Of a stretch of 7,429 nt of DNA, positions 1 to 6,341 are shown piece by piece (the stretch's first letter is position 1; each line of letters starts with the position of its first letter). A program made the translations under genes and the position numbers. Where the stretch lies: NCBI GenBank assembly GCA_024699395.1, contig JAILPU010000321.1, positions 1-7,429 of the forward strand, in the 5' to 3' direction. The DNA comes from Lachnospiraceae bacterium. GTDB taxonomy: Bacteria > Bacillota > Clostridia > Lachnospirales > Lachnospiraceae. The notes beneath the pieces were generated by a model. The model was not told where the DNA came from, searched no databases, and worked only from the letters and a program-made list of their open reading frames with translations.

Positions 1-942
1 GAGTACACTGCCGGAGAAATGAGAAGTCTTAGTGAGGACGAACTTCACGAACTGGGGCTTCGTGGGGACAGGATGGAGGACCCTCTGAATATTAAAAATG
101 GTGGGGATGAGGCTTGCAAAGATAAAATACAGGACACTGTGGATGTGGCAATTGATTCTGTTAAGTCCAATGGGTATGGCAAGCGAACTTTGGCGGATAT
201 CACCGATAACACCGGCGTGGCTTTGGCGGATATCACCGATAACGTCGGCATGATTCCGGACGAAAATATACAGAATTTTGCGGACATAAAAAACAGCTCG
301 GACATGATTCAAACAGATTCGCAAAAACTTGTTCTGTCAAATATGCAATATTCCTACAGAGGTGAAGCTCCTGTGTTTGATATTCCCCATATGGAGATTC
401 CCATAGGAGAGATTGTGGGAATCGTGGGAGCAAACGGAGCAGGTAAATCCACTTTTTTAAGATGCCTATGCGGTATGGAAAAAAGATGTAAGGCTACCTT
501 AAAATATGGCAAAGAAATTTGGAATAATAAACAGAGACGTCAAAAATTATATATGGTTATGCAGGACGTGAATCATCAGCTTTTTACGGACAGTGTGTTG
601 GAGGAAGTGATGATCTCTCAGAAAGTTGAGGATAGGGACGTGGCTATGAAGATTCTGGATTCCCTTAATCTGACAGAGTATGCAGACAAACATCCCTTAT
701 CTTTATCAGGAGGACAGAAGCAGCGGGTAGCCGTCGCTTCGGCACTTGCCTCAGGGCGGGATATTATCCTGTTTGACGAGCCTACCAGCGGACTTGATTA
801 TTACCATATGCTCCGGGTTTCCAAGCTTTTAAGAGAACTGAAAGAAAAGGGTAAGACAATCATCATAGTGACCCACGACATCGAGCTTATTAAAACAGCT
901 TGCACCCATATAATATCTTTTGAAAAACATGAGGAGACGTGA
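1..942 (+). CDS. ECF-type ABC transporter double ATPase, C-terminal part (5' end outside window)
   Basis: This is an ATP-hydrolysing subunit of an energy-coupling-factor (ECF) transporter, acting on the cytoplasmic face of the membrane with a T component and a substrate-binding S component. The frame is open to base 1. The first residues (LSEDELHELGLRGD) resemble the tail of a preceding ATPase domain, so the Met at 19 is probably internal and the protein a fused two-ATPase subunit. Counting from that Met, the second ATPase domain spans about 104-305: Walker A GANGAGKST 137-145, Q-loop Gln182, signature LSGGQ 229-233, Walker B ending D253-E254, D-loop SGLD, H-loop His286. All catalytic residues are present. 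Between the domains lies an unusually long hydrophilic linker (about 20-103) with an 11-residue tandem repeat. Stop at 940-942. Transported substrate unknown. A separate single-domain ATPase starting at 19 is the alternative, but no ribosome binding site precedes it. Confidence 0.88.
   Translation, partial: EYTAGEMRSLSEDELHELGLRGDRMEDPLNIKNGGDEACKDKIQDTVDVAIDSVKSNGYGKRTLADITDNTGVALADITDNVGMIPDENIQNFADIKNSSDMIQTDSQKLVLSNMQYSYRGEAPVFDIPHMEIPIGEIVGIVGANGAGKSTFLRCLCGMEKRCKATLKYGKEIWNNKQRRQKLYMVMQDVNHQLFTDSVLEEVMISQKVEDRDVAMKILDSLNLTEYADKHPLSLSGGQKQRVAVASALASGRDIILFDEPTSGLDYYHMLRVSKLLRELKEKGKTIIIVTHDIELIKTACTHIISFEKHEET
188..243 (+). repeat. 33-bp-period tandem repeat in the ATPase linker
   Basis: A 23-base stretch beginning ctttggcggatatcac is exactly repeated at 188-210 and 221-243, a period of 33 bases. 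It encodes two consecutive 11-residue units, LADITDNTGVA and LADITDNVGMI. A diverged third unit, FADIKNSSDMI, follows eight residues later (about 277-309). The near-identical DNA points to recent duplication inside the interdomain linker. Confidence 0.85.
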
Positions 943-970
943 GTAAATACCGATTTTTTTTTAACAACGA

Positions 971-994
971 GTTATACTTAACTAACAATATAAC
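971..994. promoter_or_regulatory. possible operator: inverted repeat upstream of flavodoxin
   Basis: GTTATA at 971-976 is mirrored by TATAAC at 989-994 across a 12-base spacer, in the 72-base gap between the ATPase and flavodoxin genes. A run of nine T residues (954-962) precedes it without a convincing GC-rich stem, so I do not call a terminator. A metal-responsive regulator site would suit the context, but the sequence does not match a consensus I can name. It may be chance in AT-rich DNA. Confidence 0.2.
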
Positions 995-1014
995 ATTACA
1001 AGGAGGACACTTAT

Positions 1015-1437
1015 ATGAGTAAAGTAGCAGTAGTTTATTGGAGCGGAACAGGTAATACCGCCGCAGTGGCACAGGCTGTTGAGCAGGGTGCAAAGGATAG
1101 AGGTGCCGAGGTAACGGTATTCGGACCTGAGGAGTTTACAGCGGATAAGGTTAGTGAGTTTGACGCCATCGCATTCGGATGCCCCGCTATGGGAGCAGAG
1201 GTTTTGGAGGAGTCATCCTATGAGCCCATGTTTACAGAAATAGAGGGAAAGCTTTCCGGTAAAAAGATAGCGCTCTTTGGTTCCTACGGCTGGGGAGACG
1301 GCCAGTGGATGAGAGACTGGGAAGACAGATGCAATGCTTGCGGCGCAAGACTTGCTTACGACAGTGTGATGGCCAATAACGCTCCCGGTGAGAGTGAGCT
1401 TGACGAGTGCAAGAGCCTTGGGGGAGCTTTGGCATGA
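1015..1437 (+). CDS. short-chain flavodoxin
   Basis: Small soluble FMN protein that carries electrons in the cytoplasm. The 140 residues are the normal length of short-chain clostridial flavodoxins. The FMN phosphate loop SGTGNT (10-15) follows the first strand (VAVVYW). The second FMN loop is GCPAMGAE (55-62), whose Met59 fits the residue flanking the isoalloxazine ring. The third loop is GSYGWGDG (89-96), where Trp93 would stack on the flavin. The closest match I know is the Clostridium beijerinckii flavodoxin, which shares the EVLEES and GSYGWGDG stretches. Start ATG 1015 has a strong AGGAGG at 1001-1006, spacing 8. Its stop overlaps the next gene's start (ATGA, 1434-1437), so the two are translationally coupled. 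A flavodoxin locked into a transporter operon suggests reduction of the imported cargo, for example a ferric complex. That role is inference; the family assignment is firm. Confidence 0.96.
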   Translation: MSKVAVVYWSGTGNTAAVAQAVEQGAKDRGAEVTVFGPEEFTADKVSEFDAIAFGCPAMGAEVLEESSYEPMFTEIEGKLSGKKIALFGSYGWGDGQWMRDWEDRCNACGARLAYDSVMANNAPGESELDECKSLGGALA

Positions 1438-3233
1438 AGGACAAAAAGAAAAGCGATTTAGCGGTATTACTTGGTTACGCAGGCAATTATAAGGGCTTGA
1501 CCTTTTTAGGACTTGCTCTGTCCGGTGTGTCCATGGTATTGGGGATGCTTCCCTATATCTGTATATGGCTGGTAGCCAGAGATCTTATAGATGTGGCACC
1601 TGAATGGACAAAAGCTTCCGATATCGGAAAATACGGATGGATGGCCTTCGGATTTGCCCTTGCGGGAATAATCGTTTATTTTGCGGCGCTTATGTGCACA
1701 CATTTGGCGGCGTTCAGAACGGCATCCAATATAAGAAAACAGGGTATTGAACATTTGATGAAAACCCCTCTGGGATTTTTTGATTCAAATGCTTCGGGAC
1801 TTTTAAGAAATCGTCTTGACGGTGCGGCATCGGAGACGGAAACCCTTCTTGCTCACAATCTCGCGGATATAGTGGGAAGCGCTACCATGTTCATCGGCAT
1901 GATAGTTCTTATGTTTGTATTCGATTGGAGAATGGGAGCGGCGTGCCTTATGGCAGCAGTTATATCCGTTGCAGCAATGTTTTCCATGATGGGTGGAAAG
2001 AATGCAAAGCTCATGCAGGAATATCAGGCGGCTCAGGACCATATGAGTAAAGCAGGAACCGAGTATGTTCGCGGCATACCTGTCGTAAAAGTATTCCAGC
2101 AGACTGTTTATTCCTTTAAGGCATTCAAAAAAGCTATTGAGGACTACAGCGGTAAAGCTGAAAAATATACTGTCGGTGTATGCCAGTTGCCTCAGTCCAT
2201 AAATCTTACAGCTACTGAAGGCGCATTTATATTCTTGGTTCCGGTAGCGGTTCTTATCGCACCCGGGGCCTTCAGTTCAGGCAATTTTGCGGGCTTTGTA
2301 ACAAATTTTGCGTTCTATGCGGTATTTTCCGCAATTGTTTCAACAGCACTTGCAAAGATACTCTTTGCTGCAAGCGGAATGATGTTGGCAAGCACTGCTC
2401 TCGGAAGAATTTCCCGGGTTATGAACGCACCTACGCTGGAAATAACCGACAATCCCAAGAAACCGAAGGATAACAGCATTGAATTTAAGGATGTGAGTTT
2501 TACATACGAAGGCGCTGATATACCTGCTATAGACCATGTTTCCTTCAAGGTTAAGCCCGGACAGACTGTGGCACTGGTCGGCCCCTCCGGCGGAGGTAAG
2601 ACCACTGCGGCAAGTCTTATTCCCAGATTCTGGGATGTGACCGAGGGAAAAGTGCTGGTCGGAGGCGTTGATGTGCGTGACATGGATCCTCATGTTTTGA
2701 TGGACAGAATAGCTTTTGTTTTCCAGAATAACAGGCTTTTTAAGGCAAGTATATTTGAGAATGTGAGAGCTTCACGTCCCGATGCCACAAGAGAAGAAGT
2801 TGAGAAGGCTTTGGCTTTGGCACAGTGCGACGATATTTTGGCAAAGCTTCCCCGGGGGATGGACACGGTCATAGGAACCGAGGGAACGTATCTTTCGGGA
2901 GGAGAACAGCAAAGGGTTGCCCTTGCAAGAGCAATTCTTAAAGACGCGCCCATCGTCGTTCTTGATGAAGCCACTGCTTTTGCGGATCCGGAAAATGAAG
3001 CCCTGATTCAGAAGGCTTTTAAAGTGCTTACAAAAAACCGAACCGTAATAATGATTGCCCATCGCCTCTCAACAGTTGTGGGAGCCGACAAAATCATCGT
3101 GCTTGACAACGGCAGTGTGACAGAGGAAGGCACTCATGAAGAATTGAAGCAGCAGAAGGGCATGTACTCACGCATGTGGGCTGACTACAATCAGGCTGTT
3201 AACTGGCGCATTTCTGCAGGGGAGGTGAAATAG
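1434..3233 (+). CDS. ABC half-transporter (membrane domain + ATPase), siderophore-transporter-like, first partner
   Basis: A 599-residue half-transporter with a type IV (exporter-fold) membrane domain followed by a nucleotide-binding domain. Numbered from ATG 1434, predicted membrane helices lie near 22-47, 66-88, 143-163, 168-187, 262-278 and 285-319. The ATPase domain runs from about 348: Walker A GPSGGGKTT 383-391, Q-loop Gln431, signature LSGGEQQR 487-494, Walker B VVLDEA with Asp511 and Glu512, H-loop His543. The D-loop region reads ATAFADPENE rather than the usual SALD, a form I associate with YbtPQ/IrtB-like siderophore transporters. Start 1434 is chosen over an in-frame GTG at 1407 because it gives the ATGA overlap with flavodoxin and has GGGGGAG at 1420-1425. 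It abuts the next half-transporter, so a heterodimer is expected. Direction (import or export) cannot be proved from sequence; context favours uptake. Confidence 0.93.
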   Translation: MKDKKKSDLAVLLGYAGNYKGLTFLGLALSGVSMVLGMLPYICIWLVARDLIDVAPEWTKASDIGKYGWMAFGFALAGIIVYFAALMCTHLAAFRTASNIRKQGIEHLMKTPLGFFDSNASGLLRNRLDGAASETETLLAHNLADIVGSATMFIGMIVLMFVFDWRMGAACLMAAVISVAAMFSMMGGKNAKLMQEYQAAQDHMSKAGTEYVRGIPVVKVFQQTVYSFKAFKKAIEDYSGKAEKYTVGVCQLPQSINLTATEGAFIFLVPVAVLIAPGAFSSGNFAGFVTNFAFYAVFSAIVSTALAKILFAASGMMLASTALGRISRVMNAPTLEITDNPKKPKDNSIEFKDVSFTYEGADIPAIDHVSFKVKPGQTVALVGPSGGGKTTAASLIPRFWDVTEGKVLVGGVDVRDMDPHVLMDRIAFVFQNNRLFKASIFENVRASRPDATREEVEKALALAQCDDILAKLPRGMDTVIGTEGTYLSGGEQQRVALARAILKDAPIVVLDEATAFADPENEALIQKAFKVLTKNRTVIMIAHRLSTVVGADKIIVLDNGSVTEEGTHEELKQQKGMYSRMWADYNQAVNWRISAGEVK

Positions 3234-5081
3234 ATGTTCGGAAAAGATTTTCAGAGAAAATATGCTCTTACCGACCAAGGAGTTAAAAATGCAAAAACAG
3301 CAACTTTCTGGACAGTAATAGTAAACCTTGTGGTAATGGGCGGAATGGGAATCCTGTACATGATGATGTCAAAGTATATGGAGACTCTCACCAACCAAGC
3401 CAAACTTCCGGGAGCGGCGGTTTTTTTGTTACTTGTGCTTGCATTTGTTGCCATCTCACTGTTTACGCATCTTCAGCAGTACATTTCGACCTATGGTCTG
3501 GTTTACAGAGAAGTAAAGGATGTTCGTATTTCACTGGCGGAGCGTATGAGAAAACTTCCCCTTAGCTTTTTCGGTAAAAAAGATCTTGCGGATCTTACGG
3601 AAACCATCATGGGAGACGTTAACCGCCTTGAACATGTATGGTCACACTGCCTTGGATATCTTTACGGCTCATATATATCCACAGCCATAGTGGCCATCAT
3701 GTTATTTTCCTTTGACTGGCGACTTAGTATCGCTTGTCTGTGGGGAGTCCCTGTGGCATTTATCCTTTTGTTCGGAAGCCGCACGATTAACAAACGTAAG
3801 TCTGAAATCACAAAAGAGGCGGGTATCAGGGTAGCCGACGGCATTCAGGAAACCCTGGAAAACATCAGGGAAATCAGGGCAACCAATCAGGAGAAGAAGT
3901 TTATCAAAGAGCTTGATGAAAAGATTGATTATCATGAAAAAACAATGCTCTCCGGAGAATTGTCATGCGGTATTTTCGTAAATGCAGCCAGCGTTATCAT
4001 GCGTCTCGGAGTGGCTACCACAATCCTTACCGGAACAAGTCTTATACTTTCCGGAAAGGTTGATTTTATGGTGCTTTTCATGTTCCTTCTTGTTATCACA
4101 AGGATATATGCACCCTTCGACCAGGCCCTTGCTCTTATTGCAGAGATGCTTATGTCCCAGATTTCCGCATCCCGACTTATGGAAATCCATGATACGAAAA
4201 CCGCGGAGGGAGCGGATGTATTTAAACCCAAAGGACATGACATCGTATTTGAAAATGTGAGTTTTGCTTATGATGAGGACTGTGGTGAACAACGAGTAGG
4301 TTTGAGCACTGATTCTGCGTCAAAGACCGGTGCCTCCATGAATAGTGATGTTTCGGGAAAGAATGCCGGGCTGGATGACGACCGGGTTCTTAAGGGTGTT
4401 AGTTTTACCGCAAAGGAAGGAGAGGTTACCGCCCTTGTGGGACCTTCAGGCTCGGGAAAGAGTACCTGCGCAAGACTTGCAGCAAGACTTTGGGATATAA
4501 CCGATGGAACCATAAAGGTTGGTGGTGTGGATATCAACTCCGTGGATCCCGAGGTTCTTCTTTCCGATTATTCCATGGTGTTCCAGGACGTAGTACTCTT
4601 CGATGACACGGTAATGGAGAACATCCGCCTTGGTAAGCATGGCGCAACTGACGAGGAGGTCAAAGCGGCAGCAAAGGCAGCCAACTGCGACGAGTTCGCA
4701 GAGAAGCTTCCCGATGGCTACAATACCCTTATCGGAGAAAACGGTGCAAAGCTTTCCGGTGGTGAAAGACAGCGTATTTCCATCGCCAGAGCGCTTCTTA
4801 AAAACGCACCTATTGTGCTTCTTGATGAGGCCACTGCTTCACTTGACGTTGAGAATGAAACCAAAGTTCAGGGAGCTCTTTCAAGGCTTCTTTTAGGCAA
4901 AACAGTCCTTGTTATTGCTCACCGTATGCGTACCGTAGAGGCAGCAGACAAGATTGTGGTTCTTTGCGACGGAAAGGTTGCGGAACAGGGAAGCCCTGCA
5001 CAGCTTCTTGAAAAGAAAGACGGTATCTTCAGACGAATGGCCGAACTCCAAAGCGAAAGTGCCGGCTGGAGCATCGCATAA
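3234..5081 (+). CDS. ABC half-transporter (membrane domain + ATPase), second partner, with inserted loop
   Basis: A 615-residue exporter-fold half-transporter, presumed heterodimer partner of the preceding gene. Helices lie near 24-46, 60-80, 138-160, 165-181, 245-271 and 277-303. ATPase motifs: A-loop Tyr346, Walker A GPSGSGKST 403-411, Q-loop Gln451, signature LSGGERQR 507-514, Walker B with Asp531 and Glu532, D-loop SLD 536-538, H-loop His563. Both partners keep catalytic glutamates, so both ATP sites may be active. The domain carries a roughly 32-residue Ser/Asp/Gly-rich insertion (about 350-382) between the A-loop and the strand before Walker A; the upstream partner lacks it. ATG 3234 directly follows the previous stop (TAG 3231-3233), with GGAGG at 3221-3225, spacing 8, inside the upstream coding end. 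It is the last intact gene of the operon. Family is secure; substrate unknown, with siderophore or another metal chelate the leading inference. Confidence 0.94.
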   Translation: MFGKDFQRKYALTDQGVKNAKTATFWTVIVNLVVMGGMGILYMMMSKYMETLTNQAKLPGAAVFLLLVLAFVAISLFTHLQQYISTYGLVYREVKDVRISLAERMRKLPLSFFGKKDLADLTETIMGDVNRLEHVWSHCLGYLYGSYISTAIVAIMLFSFDWRLSIACLWGVPVAFILLFGSRTINKRKSEITKEAGIRVADGIQETLENIREIRATNQEKKFIKELDEKIDYHEKTMLSGELSCGIFVNAASVIMRLGVATTILTGTSLILSGKVDFMVLFMFLLVITRIYAPFDQALALIAEMLMSQISASRLMEIHDTKTAEGADVFKPKGHDIVFENVSFAYDEDCGEQRVGLSTDSASKTGASMNSDVSGKNAGLDDDRVLKGVSFTAKEGEVTALVGPSGSGKSTCARLAARLWDITDGTIKVGGVDINSVDPEVLLSDYSMVFQDVVLFDDTVMENIRLGKHGATDEEVKAAAKAANCDEFAEKLPDGYNTLIGENGAKLSGGERQRISIARALLKNAPIVLLDEATASLDVENETKVQGALSRLLLGKTVLVIAHRMRTVEAADKIVVLCDGKVAEQGSPAQLLEKKDGIFRRMAELQSESAGWSIA

Positions 5082-5111
5082 ATCATAGAAAAAATTTAGA
5101 AGGAAACAGTA

Positions 5112-5229
5112 ATGAAAAATACAAAACTTGTTGGAAAAGATCTTGTTCTCACAGGAGCTTAGAACACCATATCCTGAAAAAGAAATTAACACAGTAAACG
5201 TGGAAAAGCTTGCTGCTAAATACTTTTAA
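5112..5229 (+). pseudogene. remnant of a deleted gene, probably an ECF S component at its N-terminus
   Basis: A ribosome binding site (AAGGA 5100-5104) and ATG 5112 begin an ORF reading MKNTKLVGKDLVLTGA, then a stop at 5160-5162. The K-x-x-x-KDLVLTGA pattern resembles the N-terminus of Trep_Strep-type ECF substrate-binding proteins, which start with a short basic stretch and KDL before their first helix. Right after the stop, another frame stays open to 5229 and ends VNVEKLAAKYF before TAA; I cannot assign it. The arrangement suggests a gene start joined to a gene end by an internal deletion with frameshift. It sits 30 bases after the transporter operon, where a further transport gene would be natural. 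Alternatives are a real 16-residue leader peptide, or chance. The assignment rests on very few residues. Confidence 0.4.
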
Positions 5230-5246
5230 ATACAATCCTAAAAAAG

Positions 5247-5287
5247 TCTCGCAATCAGCGTATGTGTGCCGGTTGCGAGATTTTTTT
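5247..5287. terminator. strong rho-independent terminator, likely bidirectional
   Basis: TCTCGCAATC (5247-5256) pairs with GGTTGCGAGA (5271-5280) as a 10-bp stem with one G-U pair. The 14-base loop may extend the stem after one mismatch. Seven T residues follow (5281-5287) and an A run precedes (5240-5245), so the structure can work in either direction. It closes the transporter operon and separates it from the DUF3791/DUF3990 operon. Confidence 0.9.
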
Positions 5288-5289
5288 AA

Positions 5290-5517
5290 ATGAAAAAGGC
5301 AAGTTTTCTATTTTCATATGCAAATATATTGCTTGCGGGACTTATAAGGAGAAACATCAAGTGCTTCCAAAATCCGATGATTAAAGGATTTGGGCAGGCA
5401 TTTGCGCTGCGAAATATGCGCTTACGGCAAAAACGACATTGCTATGTTGATTTTGCCGAAGATTTTTGCAAAGATGTTGCGGATATTAGCACAGACATAT
5501 CCTTCACTCATACATAA
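5290..5517. other. gene-poor stretch with weak coding appearance on both strands
   Basis: No gene is secure here. On the plus strand a 75-codon frame begins with ATG 5290, three bases after the terminator's T run, and has no ribosome binding site; its product (starting MKKASFLFSYANILL) is unlike any family I know. On the minus strand, ATG 5511 down to TAA 5422 reads a 29-residue peptide (starting MSEGYVCANIRNIFAK). The same minus frame continues beyond that stop with protein-like composition, also without a ribosome binding site. This may be a decayed gene, a conserved intergenic repeat, or non-coding. Together with 5518-5655 it forms a gap of about 360 bases before the next real start. Confidence 0.3.
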
Positions 5518-5549
5518 AACAATTGAGACAGTATATTCCACGTGATATT

Positions 5550-5572
5550 ATAAAATTACGGATAAATTTTAT
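5550..5572. repeat. AT-only inverted repeat upstream of the DUF3791 promoter
   Basis: ATAAAATT (5550-5557) and AATTTTAT (5565-5572) are perfect reverse complements across 7 bases. The repeat ends about 30 bases before the -10 element of the downstream operon. It could be an operator or an UP-like element, but with only A and T in the arms, chance is a real possibility. Confidence 0.3.
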
Positions 5573-5601
5573 GCTAAGGAAATACTACAGATATTGAAAT
5601 A

Positions 5602-5610
5602 TGTTATAAT
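5602..5610 (+). promoter_or_regulatory. extended -10 promoter for the DUF3791-DUF3990 operon
   Basis: TGTTATAAT matches the extended -10 consensus TGnTATAAT exactly. I see no good -35 hexamer 16-18 bases upstream, which is tolerated by extended -10 promoters. Transcription would start near 5617, giving a leader of about 40 bases with GGAGG at 5643-5647 before ATG 5656. Confidence 0.65.
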
Positions 5611-5655
5611 GTTTGGCTTGTGTTTGAGTCATGTCGAAAGTTGGAGGTAACTCGG

Positions 5656-5871
5656 ATGGAAGGTAAAACTGAGTTTGTAGTCTTCTGCATTGAAAATATA
5701 GCAATACGCTTGAATATGGATGCCTCTGAGGTTTATAGGGCATTGACGGAGCAGAGCGATATTTTATACTCATATATTATTCCTAATTATGAGGTACTGC
5801 ACACCCAGGGAAAAGACTATATCGTAGATGATATAATCGATGTCATGAGAGAGGACGGTATCAGTGTATGA
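5656..5871 (+). CDS. DUF3791 domain protein, possible antitoxin
   Basis: A 71-residue protein that is entirely one DUF3791 domain, in my reading. The recognisable pattern is FVVFCIENIAIRLNM (7-21), a helix with an Ala/Glu-rich turn, then YEVLHTQGKDYIVDDI (45-60). It is predicted helical, with no signal peptide and no membrane segment. Start ATG 5656 has GGAGG at 5643-5647, spacing 8; an in-frame GTG at 5620 lies too close to the predicted transcription start to be likely. Its stop overlaps the next start (ATGA 5868-5871), so the DUF3990 protein is translationally coupled to it. Small DUF3791 proteins commonly sit directly beside DUF3990 genes, which suggests a binding or neutralising partner. 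The biochemical function is not known to me, and the antitoxin role is inference from gene order and size. Confidence 0.85.
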   Translation: MEGKTEFVVFCIENIAIRLNMDASEVYRALTEQSDILYSYIIPNYEVLHTQGKDYIVDDIIDVMREDGISV

Positions 5872-6341
5872 TTGTATATCATGGTTCATGTATAGAGGTT
5901 GTCACCCCGGACATAGTGCATTCTCGTAAGACAGTGGATTTTGGTCGGGGCTTTTATGTTACTCCGATTTATGACCAGGCTAAAAAATGGTCGGAAAAAT
6001 TTAAAACTCATGGAAAGCAGGCAATCGTATCAAAATACTTATTTAATGAAAACGCTTTTGAAGAGATGAAGACACTCAAGTTTGATTCTTATTCGGAGGA
6101 ATGGTTGGATTTTATTTTAAATTGCCGTTTGGGAAAAGATATTACCGACTACGATATTGTAGTTGGCGGTGTCGCTAATGATAAAGTTTTTAATACCGTT
6201 GAACTTTTCTTTGATGGTTTGATTGATAAAACGGAAGCAATCAGTAGACTACGCTATGAAAAGCCAAATTTACAGATATGTTTCCGCACCCAGACTGTTA
6301 TTGATTTGTATCTGAAATATGAAGGAAGCGAATGCCTATGA
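5868..6341 (+). CDS. DUF3990 protein, ADP-ribosyltransferase-like, possible toxin
   Basis: A 157-residue DUF3990-type protein. Visible motifs are YHGS at 4-7, DFGRGFYVT at 24-32, QAKKWS at 37-42, YDIVVGGVANDKVF at 95-108, and NLQICFRT at 134-141. The HGS and G-x-GFY patterns match the His and Tyr motifs of PARP/DarT-like ADP-ribosyltransferase folds. By that comparison His5 and Tyr30 would hold NAD, and the third catalytic position would be near Gln136, not the classical Glu. No signal peptide or membrane segment is seen, so it should act in the cytoplasm. It starts inside the end of the DUF3791 gene (ATGA) and ends inside the start of the next gene, with DUF3791-like domains on both sides. 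This suggests an ART-type toxin or effector held by its neighbours. Family assignment is fairly firm, fold moderately so, activity and target unknown. Confidence 0.85.
   Translation: MIVYHGSCIEVVTPDIVHSRKTVDFGRGFYVTPIYDQAKKWSEKFKTHGKQAIVSKYLFNENAFEEMKTLKFDSYSEEWLDFILNCRLGKDITDYDIVVGGVANDKVFNTVELFFDGLIDKTEAISRLRYEKPNLQICFRTQTVIDLYLKYEGSECL

Noticed and set aside
954..962. T run as a terminator after the ECF ATPase gene
   Set aside because: No stable GC-containing stem precedes the T run, so termination is unsupported and the operon probably continues.
1407..1433. Upstream GTG start extending the first half-transporter by nine residues
   Set aside because: ATG 1434 gives the ATGA overlap and a good ribosome binding site; the extra residues would lie entirely within the flavodoxin end.
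2315..2693. Minus-strand frames of 117-122 codons opposite the first half-transporter
   Set aside because: They are antisense to conserved ABC membrane and ATPase sequence, and their composition is that expected from a shadow frame.
3982..4260. Plus-strand 92-codon frame inside the second half-transporter
   Set aside because: It lies wholly within a conserved transporter gene in another frame, with no family resemblance and no ribosome binding site.
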